This document shows positions 18,940-28,343 of a stretch of DNA of 64,000 bases, piece after piece (the stretch's first letter is position 1; every line of letters starts with the position of its first letter). Source of the stretch: CAIXSC01 sp046349915 (GTDB lineage Bacteria > Planctomycetota > Planctomycetia > Pirellulales > Pirellulaceae); the NCBI GenBank assembly GCA_046349915.1, contig JAXMBL010000007.1:62001-126000 (forward strand). Reading direction: 5' to 3'. The notes below the pieces were generated by a model. It did not search any database and had not been told where the DNA came from. It was given only the letters and a program-made list of their open reading frames with translations. The position numbers and the translations under genes were made by a program.

Positions 18940-19170
18940 CTACGACAGGATCAGGTCGTAGTATTTGTCCACGAATGCCTTGATGGCGTCCAGGAAATCA
19001 GGGCTGCTCCGTTCGACTCGTCGCTTGGAAACTGTAAAGCGAGGTGAATCTGGCGCGGGAGCCGCCTCGATGAAGAGAACTGTTTTCCGATTGAGGTCGG
19101 CCATCATTTTCTCAAGCGATTGCTGATCCTCCTGTGTTGCCGAGAGGATGCTCAACTGTCTGGTGAGCAA
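18940..19170 (-). CDS. Small hypothetical protein, possibly frameshifted at its 5' end
   Basis: This 76-residue frame starts at TTG 19170, with AAGGA five bases upstream and a TAG codon directly before it. The sequence is amphipathic and coding-like (EDQQSLEKMMADLNRKTVLF, then FLDAIKAFVDKYYDLILS), but no family is recognised. In another frame ATG 19201, preceded by GGAGG at nine bases, opens MPDAELDKDLVAHQTVEHPL and stops soon after. The real gene could therefore span 18940-19201 with one frameshift, or the two could be alternatives. It follows the VIT1-like gene on the same strand. Confidence 0.4.
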   Translation of the reverse strand: MLTRQLSILSATQEDQQSLEKMMADLNRKTVLFIEAAPAPDSPRFTVSKRRVERSSPDFLDAIKAFVDKYYDLILS

Positions 19171-19297
19171 CTAGGTCCTTGTCCAGTTCAGCGTCAGGCA
19201 TCCGAACCAACCTCCACGGAGCATTGGAAAGTGAGCAGCTTGGGGATTATCGACGATTTCAGTTATCAATCAAGGACGAGGGTACTCGCCTTGCCGT

Positions 19298-19993
19298 TCA
19301 AACGACTGCCCCGAAAAGTGCGCCCACTCCTGCTGTCAGGCCCATCGCTAAAGCTCCCCAGAAAGTGACTCGCAACGCGGCTTTGATCACCGGGGCGCCG
19401 CCTGCCTGAGCTCCAAAGCCACCCAGTAACGCGAGTAATACAATCGAGGCGGCGACGACGGCTGGGATCAATGCTGCCTTCGGAGCGACCAGAACGACCA
19501 GCAATGGCAATGCAGCCCCCACGGCGAAGGTCGCCGCGGAGGCGAGTGCCGCTTGGACAGGTCGAGCGGACGTCATGTCGGATATCCCGAGTTCGTCGCG
19601 AGCATGGGCTGCAAGCGCGTCATGAGCCATCAACTGTTTGGCGACCTGTTCGGCAAGCTCGGCATCAAGCCCTCGTTTTACGTAGATTGCCGCCAATTCC
19701 TCGTGTTCGAAATCCGCGTCGGAAGCCAGTTCTTTGCGTTCCCGTTCCAGGTCCGCCTGCTCGGTATCCGCCTGGGAGCTGACCGAGACATACTCGCCCG
19801 CGGCCATGGACATTGCACCTGCCACCAACCCGGCGATACCCGCTATCAAGATCTCGCTGCCAGCGGCATTCGAGGCTGCCACCCCCACAATAAGGCTCGC
19901 CGTCGAGACAATCCCATCGTTGGCGCCTAATACTGCCGCACGCAGCCAACCAATTCGATCTGTACGATGATGTTCCAAATGAATACTTCTCAA
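19298..19993 (-). CDS. VIT1/CCC1 family iron/manganese transporter
   Basis: The product has 231 residues from TTG 19993 (TTG AGA AGT). The VIT1/CCC1 hallmarks are present: WLRAAVLGANDGIVSTASLI in the first helix, GLVAGAMSMAAGEYVSVSSQ in the second, then the cytosolic helical metal-binding domain (EQADLERERKELASD to HDALAAHARDELGI, residues 80-145) and three C-terminal helices. The family exports Fe(II) or Mn(II) from the cytosol by proton antiport. Length matches bacterial members. Substrate preference cannot be read from the sequence. Confidence 0.88.
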   Translation of the reverse strand: MRSIHLEHHRTDRIGWLRAAVLGANDGIVSTASLIVGVAASNAAGSEILIAGIAGLVAGAMSMAAGEYVSVSSQADTEQADLERERKELASDADFEHEELAAIYVKRGLDAELAEQVAKQLMAHDALAAHARDELGISDMTSARPVQAALASAATFAVGAALPLLVVLVAPKAALIPAVVAASIVLLALLGGFGAQAGGAPVIKAALRVTFWGALAMGLTAGVGALFGAVV

Positions 19994-20070
19994 ACCAAGT
20001 AACCACCCTTTCTTTCACTGAAACGGTTCTCATCGCGTAGTTGCCGCGAGCCGCTGGTCTTGCGTTAGCG

Positions 20071-21426
20071 CTATCCCACCAGCTCGTTGATAATCCCATC
20101 CGACTCGCCTCCTTGAAATTGAGCAGGGGGGGGGACGTTCATACGGTTGAAGATCGTGGCCCAGAGATTGCCCAAGCGTACATCTTCCTTGACGAGATGG
20201 CCTTGGTGCTTAACTCCCCACGCTTTTCCACCCGCCAACATTGCAGGCAGATGGTGGTTGTGGTGGGCGTTGATTGATCCACCGCTGCTGCCGTAGGCCA
20301 CCATAGTGTGGTCAAGCAACGTGCCTTCACCTTCGGGGATGGATTTCAGTTTTTCCAGGAAATAGGCCCAGTCTTCCATGTACCAAATATCGGCCTGGGT
20401 GAACCACTTCAGCTTGTCTGGGTCTTCACCATGATGAGTCATCTCGTGGTAGTTGTACGGGTTTCCTCGATCTCGCCAGGCGCCCGTACCGTCCGAACCG
20501 TCCATGCGGGCAAGGTACGAAATCACTCGCGTGCTGTCGGTCTGCAAGGCCAAGGCGATTACGTCGTACATCAATCGCTGATAACGGCGATAGTCCAAGC
20601 CGGACTTGTCGGGATCAAGGCCTTGTTCTTTGCCGAACTGGAGTGTTGCGACGTTAGGCTTGGGACGACGTAGCCAGTCTTTCTCATCCTGCATGCGTCG
20701 TTCGAGGTCGCGAATGCCGGTCAGATACTCGTCCAGCTTCCGGCGGTCGTCCGCACCCAGCGTGTCGCTAAACTGTCGAGCCTCATTGACCAGCGAATCA
20801 AGCACGCTCGAGCGACGCACGAATTCGGCTTCACGAGCGTCGAGCGAAGCGGCCGTCTCGGGGCGAAACAATTGGTCGAACAATACGTGCGGCCGATTCT
20901 CGGCGGGAATCGGCGTACCGCTGGGCGACCAGGAAAGAGTCTGGTCGTAATAGCCGCCGAACCCAGTTCCCCGTTTGATTCCCAGCACGAGCGAGGGAAA
21001 GCGAGTCTCTCGACCCACTGCCGCGGCCAATTCCTGGTCGCAAGAGACTCGCAATTTGACACCCGCTTGGCGAGTGTTTGTGCCGGTGAGAAACGTGCGA
21101 TCGCCGACATGGCCGCCGGAATGAGTCAGCTTCAATCCCGAGACGACGGTGAAATCGCGGCGCAGTGCTTCGAGCGGTTTGAGAATCGGCGTCGTTGCAT
21201 AATCGGGGCCCGAGTCGGCTGGCGTGAAATCACGACCATTCAAGCCGAGGCCAAAAAAGCAGAACACCGCGCGACGCGGAGGTTGGTCCTGCGAAGTAGA
21301 TTCTCCCGCCGCGACCGAGCGTCGCGACGGATGCAGTGCTTCCAACCAGGGAAGCGCGAGTGTAATGCCGACTCCTCGTAGAAACGCACGACGCGGCAAC
21401 GCAGAGGACTGGTTTGGGCGGTTCAT
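20071..21426 (-). CDS. DUF1552 domain-containing secreted protein
   Basis: The product has 451 residues from ATG 21426. The N-terminus has a twin-arginine-like leader, PRRAFLRGVGITLALPWLEA. The DUF1552 body follows: FCFFGLGLNGRDFTPADSG, GTNTRQAGVKLRVSCDQELA, an arginine-rich coiled segment (RKLDEYLTGIRDLERRMQDE), YHEMTHHGEDPDKLKWFTQA, and the C-terminal GSSGGSINAHHNHHLPAMLA. The family is expanded in planctomycetes, where it occurs directly after a DUF1592 cytochrome-like gene, as here (10 bp gap). It is distantly related to DUF1501 proteins of the alkaline-phosphatase-like fold. The biochemical role is not known. Confidence 0.88.
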   Translation of the reverse strand: MNRPNQSSALPRRAFLRGVGITLALPWLEALHPSRRSVAAGESTSQDQPPRRAVFCFFGLGLNGRDFTPADSGPDYATTPILKPLEALRRDFTVVSGLKLTHSGGHVGDRTFLTGTNTRQAGVKLRVSCDQELAAAVGRETRFPSLVLGIKRGTGFGGYYDQTLSWSPSGTPIPAENRPHVLFDQLFRPETAASLDAREAEFVRRSSVLDSLVNEARQFSDTLGADDRRKLDEYLTGIRDLERRMQDEKDWLRRPKPNVATLQFGKEQGLDPDKSGLDYRRYQRLMYDVIALALQTDSTRVISYLARMDGSDGTGAWRDRGNPYNYHEMTHHGEDPDKLKWFTQADIWYMEDWAYFLEKLKSIPEGEGTLLDHTMVAYGSSGGSINAHHNHHLPAMLAGGKAWGVKHQGHLVKEDVRLGNLWATIFNRMNVPPPAQFQGGESDGIINELVG

Positions 21427-21436
21427 GAAAGCATTC

Positions 21437-24073
21437 CTACTTGGCCTGAAACGTTTCGCTCGCCACAATCGCGCGCACGAGTTCCTGGATGCGGTAGTCG
21501 TTTTTTTGCAGACGTTCGACCAGCGAGTCTACCAATCGCTGATCTGTGTAACCAACAGGCCGACATAGCGCATACGTCAGCATTTTGGTGCTGAAAGCTC
21601 GGGCGAAACGGTCCTTTTGCGACATTAGTCCTTCCTTGTACTCTTCAAGTGTTGTGAATCGCCGTCCATCGGGAAACACGCCACTGACATCCAATCGCGG
21701 CGAGTTCGCGTTATGCACCCCCTCGCCGTTGAATCGTTCACGCCACGCCCCAATCGCGTCGTAGTTCTCGAGAGCTAGTCCATAGGGATCGAGTTTGGCG
21801 TGGCACGACGCGCAAACATCGTCGCGCCGATGCAGCTCGAATCGCTCTCGGACCGTCAAGTTCTTCCCCGCGGTGTTTGGCTGAATCTCGCCTGCGTTCG
21901 GTGGTGGATTGTTCGGAGGATCGTTCAGTAGTTCACGAAGAACCCACGAGCCGCGTCGCATGGGGAGCGTGCGTGTGCCGTCCGCGAGATAGGTCATCAA
22001 ACCGGCCATTCCCAAGACGCCGCCACGATGATGCTCGGGGCCGATCGCCACGCGACGGAACTCCGCCCCTTGGACCTCGTCGATGCCGTAGTGTCGCGCC
22101 AGTCGCTCATTGACAACAAGAAAGTTGCTGTCAAGGAAGTTGGTAATGGGTAAGTCATGCGCTAGCACCTCGGCAAAGAATGCGAACGGCTCGCGCCGAG
22201 CCGCCTCTTCGAGGGCCGGATCATAATCGCGATACTCAGCGGCCGGCTTGATCGAGCCGTAATCACGAACTGACAGCCATTGACCGGCGAAATTGCGAAC
22301 GAACTCAGCCGACTTCGCGTCAGCCAACATGCGAGTCACTTGTGCATCGAGAATTTCAGGCGAACCAAGCTTCCCCTGGGACGCAACCGCCAGCAACTCA
22401 TCGTCGGGCATGGTGCTCCAGAGAAAATAGGAGAGTCGGCTGGCCAACTCATAGTCATTCAGTTTGCGCCGCTGAGACTGGTCGCCGGCCGGTTCACTCA
22501 GGAAGAGAAATGCTGGCGAACAAAGGATTCGCTGCAATCCCATGCGCAGCGCGTCGTGGAACGCGAGTTTTCCGGTCGTTTGTGCTTGTTGTACGACCGC
22601 CACGACCGACTCCACTTCGTCGTTCGTCACTGGACGGCGATACGCGCGGGGCAGGAAACGCTTGAAGATTTCGCGCACATACTCCGGGTCGCGTCGCTCA
22701 TCGCCATCGAATAGCAAGATGCGGTGACTGGGCGGCGGCCACTGTTGTTGGATAGGGCCTTCGATCTCAATGGACTCGAGCAATAAACGAGGCAACTTGT
22801 CTACGTCCATCGCCGGATTGTAGATGTGAGCCACGCCAGTCCAGGCGTTGAGTCGTTTCTCTACTTCCGCTCGCTCCGCCTTCAACGCATCGACTTTGGC
22901 TTGGGGAGCTCGTTCGGTTGCGGCTCGCTCCAGCAAGCCTCGCAGCCGCGTCCAATCGGAGAAGACCTCCTTGTACTTCGGTTCGGTGATGACCGCTTTC
23001 TCCGTATGATTCCACAGCATGTTGAACACCTGGGGACCTTTGACTTCTCCATTCATGGGTCCGCGGAGAAAGATCATGGTCTCGGTAACGCCCGATGGGT
23101 CGAGCGGCGCCTCCTGTTCGACCTGAATCGGCGAGTCGAGGGCGTAACGCAACTTGAACTTGTTTGCGACCGCTCGGCCGCGATCATCTACTTTGGCGCG
23201 GATGCGAAAACGATAGTAACCGTCCTGTGTCACGACGCGCGCGATGGCGAAGTGCGCGACGACGCCCCAACCCTCGTACTCCTTGCGATAGGTAGGGCCC
23301 CCTTGAATGATCTCGATATGATCTGGATGTATGAAGCGATCCTTCGCGCCGCGCGGGATCGTGTGTTCGAACCCAGGAAAAACGGGGACTTGATCGGGTG
23401 GCGGCCTCAATCGATCGAGTTCGAAGCGATTCTCCAAGCGGTTTGTCTTGGGAGGCTCGGTGACGATCGCGAGGTTTGCAATCTGTGACGCCACCGCCAG
23501 GTTGCGTTCGATCTGAGTCTGATCGAAGAACAGCGCGACTCCCAACCGATCGAAGCCTTCGGCCTGTCCGTCTGCTGGCAACTCTTCGATCAATGGCCGT
23601 ACGATACGTTCGTCCAACTTCAACAGGTCGCGAACGGTATTGGCATACTCATCGCGATTTAACCGCCGCATTGGAATCCGGCCGCCCGCGTTGCGAGCCG
23701 CCAATTCCACGTCGCTCAAACGACTGGCGACCCAAGCTGTGATCGTGCGAGTTTGTTCGGCGTTGGGCCGAGGTTGGCCGTTGGGCGGCATTTCGCCTGC
23801 ATTAATCCGATCCATCACCTCTTTCCATTGCTCGGCGACCTGTGGAGCGGCGAAATCAGTCCCCAGCAAGTCGATGCGGTAACCGGCCTTGGCGGTTTTT
23901 GGGCCGTGACAGCCGAGGCAATGTTGAGCGAGGAAAGGTTGTAAGGTCGTTCGATATAGGTCAGGCGGTTGCGGCGAATCTTCGCGCACTTGGCCCAAGG
24001 TGGAGCGACCGACAAGCAGGGTCGTCAAGGCGACGATGAACGCGGCGCCATATGCTCGTAGATGGCAGATCAT
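21437..24073 (-). CDS. DUF1592/DUF1588/DUF1587/DUF1585 multidomain c-type cytochrome-like protein
   Basis: The product has 878 residues with signal peptide 1-28. An N-terminal planctomycete cytochrome c domain carries the heme motif CLGCH (Cys52, Cys55, His56), with the later Met ligand likely in the GEMPPNGQPRP segment. Next come DUF1587 (MRRLNRDEYANTVRDLLKLD, about 135), a central beta domain, DUF1595 (YVREIFKRFLPRAYRRPVTN), DUF1592 (about 510-640), DUF1588 with a second CxxCH (CASCHAKLDPYGLALENYD), and DUF1585 at the C-terminus (ARAFSTKMLTYALCRPVGYT). It forms a pair with the DUF1552 gene 10 bp downstream. The family is periplasmic and thought to act in polysaccharide or redox processes, without proven substrate. 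Confidence 0.9.
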   Translation of the reverse strand: MICHLRAYGAAFIVALTTLLVGRSTLGQVREDSPQPPDLYRTTLQPFLAQHCLGCHGPKTAKAGYRIDLLGTDFAAPQVAEQWKEVMDRINAGEMPPNGQPRPNAEQTRTITAWVASRLSDVELAARNAGGRIPMRRLNRDEYANTVRDLLKLDERIVRPLIEELPADGQAEGFDRLGVALFFDQTQIERNLAVASQIANLAIVTEPPKTNRLENRFELDRLRPPPDQVPVFPGFEHTIPRGAKDRFIHPDHIEIIQGGPTYRKEYEGWGVVAHFAIARVVTQDGYYRFRIRAKVDDRGRAVANKFKLRYALDSPIQVEQEAPLDPSGVTETMIFLRGPMNGEVKGPQVFNMLWNHTEKAVITEPKYKEVFSDWTRLRGLLERAATERAPQAKVDALKAERAEVEKRLNAWTGVAHIYNPAMDVDKLPRLLLESIEIEGPIQQQWPPPSHRILLFDGDERRDPEYVREIFKRFLPRAYRRPVTNDEVESVVAVVQQAQTTGKLAFHDALRMGLQRILCSPAFLFLSEPAGDQSQRRKLNDYELASRLSYFLWSTMPDDELLAVASQGKLGSPEILDAQVTRMLADAKSAEFVRNFAGQWLSVRDYGSIKPAAEYRDYDPALEEAARREPFAFFAEVLAHDLPITNFLDSNFLVVNERLARHYGIDEVQGAEFRRVAIGPEHHRGGVLGMAGLMTYLADGTRTLPMRRGSWVLRELLNDPPNNPPPNAGEIQPNTAGKNLTVRERFELHRRDDVCASCHAKLDPYGLALENYDAIGAWRERFNGEGVHNANSPRLDVSGVFPDGRRFTTLEEYKEGLMSQKDRFARAFSTKMLTYALCRPVGYTDQRLVDSLVERLQKNDYRIQELVRAIVASETFQAK

Positions 24074-24466
24074 CTCGGCAGCCTATCGTGCCCGTTTCCT
24101 GTTCGCAACGATTGCCGTCACGATTGTGCCAAGCTGGCGCGATGGATTGTTCTGAACGAGCCGTTGCCAGAAGGCCCCAAACTTTCGCGAATCGCCTCCT
24201 TTGCCGCGAGCGTGTTGGTGGCTGTAAGTTGTTTTATGGATGGTGGTTGCGTGTCACTGCCGGATGGAGTGCTAGGGGCGCGTGGTGCGATTGAATCCCC
24301 GGCTGGTTCGATGGCTGCGGAGCTTTTGTGCGCGGGTGGAATAGGCCGCGAAAGGGAATTTCGAATTTCTTCGTCTCACGATGTAACAGTTCGCGTGATT
24401 CCCCGCTGAGAGAGTTACCAAGGCAGGGTTTGCCCTGGTTTTCACTTTACTCGCAGGGAGTTCGCC
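24074..24466 (+). other. Intergenic region between divergent genes
   Basis: These 393 bases separate the DUF1592 gene (minus) from the RTX-like gene (plus) and should hold both promoters. A plus-strand frame at 24062-24409 contains a hydrophobic run followed by cysteines, but it begins inside the opposite gene, lacks a ribosome site and is not convincingly coding. A GGGAG site eight bases before ATG 24467 serves the downstream gene. Confidence 0.5.
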
Positions 24467-25933
24467 ATGAGCGGTTTTTGGTCTTGGACGCGGCAGGCTG
24501 GTCGGAAGTCGATTGGTAAGGCGGGACGTCGGCAGCGACGTTTGCTCTGGGGCGCCGAACCACTGGAAGGTCGCCGGATGACGGCGGTCGATGTGTACCT
24601 GGACGATGGATACCGCGATGGCGACGACGGCTGGAACTTCATCGCCGATTGGGCGGGTATCAACGATTCTTATCACCCTGAACTGATTGGGCTGCACATT
24701 GTCGGCACGGAAGGGAACGACAAGGTCGAGATCTTCGAGTCGGGCGGCGACCTGAAGATTAAGGTCACCGAAGCCGACGGCGGCCAATGGTGGACCAAGG
24801 CGCACTCGATCGAAGTTCCCACGATCTTCTTTCACGGCAAAGGCGGCGACGACATCCTGATCAGCAACGCGATCGCTCGCACGTTCGCTTGGGGTGACGC
24901 TGGCGACGATTACCTGCAAGGCGGCAACGGCGAAATGCACCTGTTTGGCGGCGACGATGACGACACGTTGACTGCTGGCCCTTTCGCCTACGGCAACTTC
25001 TTCGGCGAGGATGGCAATGACACGATGTACGGCACCGAGGGTGTGAATCAAATGTGGGGCGGCGACGGCTTCGACTTTATGGTCGGCGGCGGCGGCGACG
25101 ACATCCTGAACGGTGGCGCCCACGACGACGTGATCTATGGCGGCTACGGCGATGATACGATCTTCGGCGCTGGCGGCGACGATGACTTGTACGGACAGTG
25201 GGGCGATGACTCGATCGACGGGGACGTGGGGGACGACTATGTCGACGGTGGCAAGGGGATCGATTTCCTATACGGCGGCGACAACACCGACCACATGTAC
25301 GGCGGACCCGACGAGGACTACGACTACATCGTAGGCCAGCGCGGAGGCGACGTGTTCCACATCAACTTCTCGGGTTTGGCCGATGGCGGCGTGAACCTGG
25401 ATCAGATCGACGACTATCGAGCGAGCGATGGCGACACGTTCAATTACGACGATGCACTGAACATCGTGCTCGAGATGGTCTCGCGCACCCAGCCGAACAA
25501 GCAGCCGATCGCGGATACGATGAGCGCCGATGAAGTTCCCTCATGGCTGTACGACGAAGTCACCTGGGAAACCGTAACGTGGGAGAGACCGCCGCTGGAA
25601 GCCCTGAATGGCGAGGAGTTCTACGCGATTCAGTTGGTCGGCGACTCATTCAGCCACGCCGACCCACTCACCGATTCCTCCGTAGCCGAGGAACTTCCGC
25701 CCACCGATTGGTCCGAAGCTGGGGCTGAGGACGTGAGCGATCCGAGCTTGGAAAACTACGACGAGTTGTACGTGGCGTTTGGCGACGAGCAACCAGCGGA
25801 CGATGGGGTGTTCGACGAGCCGATCGACGAGTGGACGGTAGATAATTACTTCGGTGACCTCGCGGGTAGCAATTGGAGCAGCGGTGGCATCAACACAAAT
25901 ACGATCCGACGCACCAGCGGTTGGTTCGTGTGA
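24467..25933 (+). CDS. RTX-like calcium-binding repeat protein with planctomycete LEGRRM export-type motif
   Basis: The product has 488 residues; GGGAG lies eight bases before ATG 24467. The first 30 residues are basic (RKSIGKAGRRQRRLL) and are followed by GAEPLEGRRMTAVDVYLDD, a variant of the planctomycete LEPLEGRRML motif. Residues about 140-285 hold hemolysin-type nonapeptide repeats of the GGxGxDxx class (GEDGNDTMYG, GGGGDDILNG, GGYGDDTIFGAGGDDDLYG). These predict a calcium-loaded parallel beta-roll. The rest is acidic and lacks an enzyme motif. It is probably an extracellular or surface structural protein. No dedicated type I secretion genes are nearby. Confidence 0.85.
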   Translation: MSGFWSWTRQAGRKSIGKAGRRQRRLLWGAEPLEGRRMTAVDVYLDDGYRDGDDGWNFIADWAGINDSYHPELIGLHIVGTEGNDKVEIFESGGDLKIKVTEADGGQWWTKAHSIEVPTIFFHGKGGDDILISNAIARTFAWGDAGDDYLQGGNGEMHLFGGDDDDTLTAGPFAYGNFFGEDGNDTMYGTEGVNQMWGGDGFDFMVGGGGDDILNGGAHDDVIYGGYGDDTIFGAGGDDDLYGQWGDDSIDGDVGDDYVDGGKGIDFLYGGDNTDHMYGGPDEDYDYIVGQRGGDVFHINFSGLADGGVNLDQIDDYRASDGDTFNYDDALNIVLEMVSRTQPNKQPIADTMSADEVPSWLYDEVTWETVTWERPPLEALNGEEFYAIQLVGDSFSHADPLTDSSVAEELPPTDWSEAGAEDVSDPSLENYDELYVAFGDEQPADDGVFDEPIDEWTVDNYFGDLAGSNWSSGGINTNTIRRTSGWFV

Positions 25934-26004
25934 TTGCGAGAGCCTGCGAGTAAAACGTAAGCGGAGCGAGCAAGTTACTCTGAGCGGAAATTAAGCGAGC
26001 ATCC

Positions 26005-27246
26005 CTAGTCCACTCGCTTACGACCGGCGGCAGTCGAATTGACGAATCCGCTCAGTACGCCGGCTGCTACAAGCAATCGCTGGCGAGGAGAGTTTGCAGC
26101 CGAATAAAGTTGGTCCGCCCGGTCCCAGCTTTGTACTTTCCCCAGCGATTCGGAAAAATCACTAATAATCATCTCGCTTCGCGTCTGTTGATCGCCCGTC
26201 GCTGTGGACAACGAGCCGACTCGATCGATACAAGCACTCAGCGATTCGGGTGGCAAGTAGGCGATGATTCCGTCGTAGTGGTTTCGCCGCGAGAATTGTG
26301 GACCGGCGTAAAGAAATGATGTAACAGCGACCGAGTCGGCATCCGCCAAATGCCTCGCCGCTTTTTGGTAGTAGTTGACTGCCTCTCCGACGTCGCCATG
26401 TCGAGCGAACAGATCAGCAACCATTCCCCACCCCGCCGCACTGCGACCGGCGGCTTGACGCTTGATCTGTTCAATAAACCCAGATATCGCAGTTTGGAAC
26501 CTCGCCTCGTCCCGCTGGTGGATAGCGATTTCAACCGACAATCGCTCTCGCAGCAGGTCTTCGTGTTCCTGCGAGAATCCAAGCAGCGACAACTCATGGC
26601 GAGTACGAATGATCGAGTTCTCCAGAAACAGCGGGTCGCCAACGGCACGATAATCGCGGTAGCGTCGAACTTGGCGCCGTAGCGTCTCGATCAGTGGCTT
26701 GTCGCTGACGCCGTTAATCAACCTCCACAAAGCCTCGTCGGACCATTCGTGCTCGAGTGCGGCGTCGATCACGAGTGGCCACGCCTTTCGAGAGCTTTCG
26801 GAGTTGGGGTTCGCTGTCAGCAGATCAACGGCGTCCTGAACATCGCCTCGCTGAGCCTGCCGGAGGACGATGATCCTCCAAATGCGTTCTCGCCAAGAAT
26901 CCTCCGTGGCCAGTGCGAGCGTCCGCATCGCGCCGGGAAGGTCATCGCCAGTTGACTGTGCGGCGGCGACATGAAGGAGGTGATCGTTTGAAGGATTCGG
27001 GGCAGCCAAGATCCGTTCGATCATCGGCTGCTCGCGGCCCGTCGCGGCGAGTGCGTGGATCGTCACGATCCGCAGGACTGAGTCGCTCCAAAACGAAGGA
27101 CTTTGTTCGTCTCCCAAACCCATCTCGACCAGCAACCTGGCTTGCCAACGTTCGACATGCTCGTGATCGACAGCAAAAGTGGGCGCTGGCGTCCAGGCGA
27201 ACATTGCGGCGAGAACCGCAAACGCTGTCGATGAAACTCGCATCAT
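26005..27246 (-). CDS. Secreted helical-repeat (TPR-like) protein, unknown function
   Basis: The product has 413 residues. A signal peptide spans MMRVSSTAFAVLAAMFAWTP to about APTFAVDHE. The remainder is almost entirely helical, with degenerate TPR-like units (NDHLLHVAAAQSTGDDLPGA, MVADLFARHGDVGEAVNYYQ, RADQLYSAANSPRQRLLVAA). No catalytic motif is seen. It ends in a basic KRVD tail. It starts 18 bp after the DUF4349 lipoprotein gene, so the two are probably co-transcribed and may work together at the cell envelope. Confidence 0.7.
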   Translation of the reverse strand: MMRVSSTAFAVLAAMFAWTPAPTFAVDHEHVERWQARLLVEMGLGDEQSPSFWSDSVLRIVTIHALAATGREQPMIERILAAPNPSNDHLLHVAAAQSTGDDLPGAMRTLALATEDSWRERIWRIIVLRQAQRGDVQDAVDLLTANPNSESSRKAWPLVIDAALEHEWSDEALWRLINGVSDKPLIETLRRQVRRYRDYRAVGDPLFLENSIIRTRHELSLLGFSQEHEDLLRERLSVEIAIHQRDEARFQTAISGFIEQIKRQAAGRSAAGWGMVADLFARHGDVGEAVNYYQKAARHLADADSVAVTSFLYAGPQFSRRNHYDGIIAYLPPESLSACIDRVGSLSTATGDQQTRSEMIISDFSESLGKVQSWDRADQLYSAANSPRQRLLVAAGVLSGFVNSTAAGRKRVD

Positions 27247-27264
27247 CCGCTTTGCTTTTCGTTG

Positions 27265-28191
27265 TTAAATTCCCCTCGTGGCGTAGCGAGCACGCACCCA
27301 GAGATGTACGACATAGCAGGAAATGAAGACGATAACGGGAAGCGACAGCCAAGGTATAGCGCCCACCAGGATGAATGAAGCCTCCTGCAAACATACTATC
27401 AATCGTTCCCAAGACGTCTTCCAGATGTGCACTAGTTTTTCCAGATAGGTCGGGGGAAGCGGCGGAGCAGGAAGAGGCTTCGCTTCCACGACTGCCACCA
27501 CCAATGTCGCCAGATCCGTAAGATCCTTGAGCATTGCTGCTCGGCCCTGCGCTGTCTCGATTTCGCCCCGCACGCGAGTCAACTCGCGTTCAATTGTCAG
27601 TACTTCTTCCAAGCGGCCGGTGGCATCCGTGAGCAGCTTGAGCAGCCGATCCTCCTCTCGCTGTTTGTTGCGAATTCGCGACTCCAGGTCGGCGTAATCA
27701 GCGGTCACATCTTCCGCGCTTGTTTTGGTCGAACGCACGTTGCCCAGTTTTCGCAAATCGTCCAAAAGTGCGGAGAATCGTTCAGTCGGCACCCGCAATG
27801 TCCATGTTCCGCTTCGAGACGGAAGCGACCGGGAATCGGGCGTCAGGATCTCTGTCTTGCCGCTGCCGCTGATATTCGATGCGAAGACGAATCCGCCTTT
27901 TTCTTGCACGGCGTCCTCGATCCGCTTGGGCAATGGTTCAAAATCTTCGACTTCCAGGTTGAGCTCGCCGCGCCGAATGACACGGCGGGCTGCCAGGGCG
28001 CGCTCGCCATGTCCCGTATCATCCGCTGTCCCGCCGGATTGCCCTGGGGAGTTTAGCGAGGTGCGAGCAGCGATTGCATCAGGAAGCTTGGGATCGTTTT
28101 GCCCGCATCCAAGAGACAGCAGTAGCACAAACAGCCAACGCAAGATCGTCCATCGCCAACGTACGGGCGCCACATCATTGTCGTTCTCCAT
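27265..28191 (-). CDS. DUF4349 domain lipoprotein
   Basis: The product has 308 residues from ATG 28191, which has AGGAGA three bases upstream. An N-terminal hydrophobic segment ends in the lipobox LLSLGC, predicting lipid attachment. The DUF4349 domain follows: RRVIRRGELNLEVEDFEPLP, a serine/arginine-containing strand, GTWTLRVPTERFSALLDDLR, then a long coiled-coil (LESRIRNKQREEDRLLKLLT, LTIERELTRVRGEIETAQGR) and a C-terminal transmembrane helix. DUF4349 proteins are envelope-anchored with no firm function. The gene is divergent from the secretin-N-like gene at 28344 and followed by the helical-repeat protein. Confidence 0.85.
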   Translation of the reverse strand: MENDNDVAPVRWRWTILRWLFVLLLSLGCGQNDPKLPDAIAARTSLNSPGQSGGTADDTGHGERALAARRVIRRGELNLEVEDFEPLPKRIEDAVQEKGGFVFASNISGSGKTEILTPDSRSLPSRSGTWTLRVPTERFSALLDDLRKLGNVRSTKTSAEDVTADYADLESRIRNKQREEDRLLKLLTDATGRLEEVLTIERELTRVRGEIETAQGRAAMLKDLTDLATLVVAVVEAKPLPAPPLPPTYLEKLVHIWKTSWERLIVCLQEASFILVGAIPWLSLPVIVFISCYVVHLWVRARYATRGI

Positions 28192-28343
28192 GGTTCTCCT
28201 CCCGGTAAAAGAAAGATCCACACGTTCGGTCGGATATTCCCGCGTTCTGGCAATTTTGCTGTCTTTCCAAGTCGTCCATGTAGAATAAGACCCATGAAAC
28301 TGGCGAGGCATGGCGAGATGAATGGCTAAACTGGAGGCGGTTC

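Noticed and set aside
24062..24409. Possible small lipoprotein gene with a hydrophobic run and cysteines
   Set aside because: It starts inside the opposite DUF1592 gene, has no ribosome site and no conserved sequence.
24272..25123. Long minus-strand frame of 283 codons
   Set aside because: It lies antisense to the RTX-like gene. The repetitive GGxGxDD codons on the plus strand leave the antisense frame open, and it has no supported start or domain.
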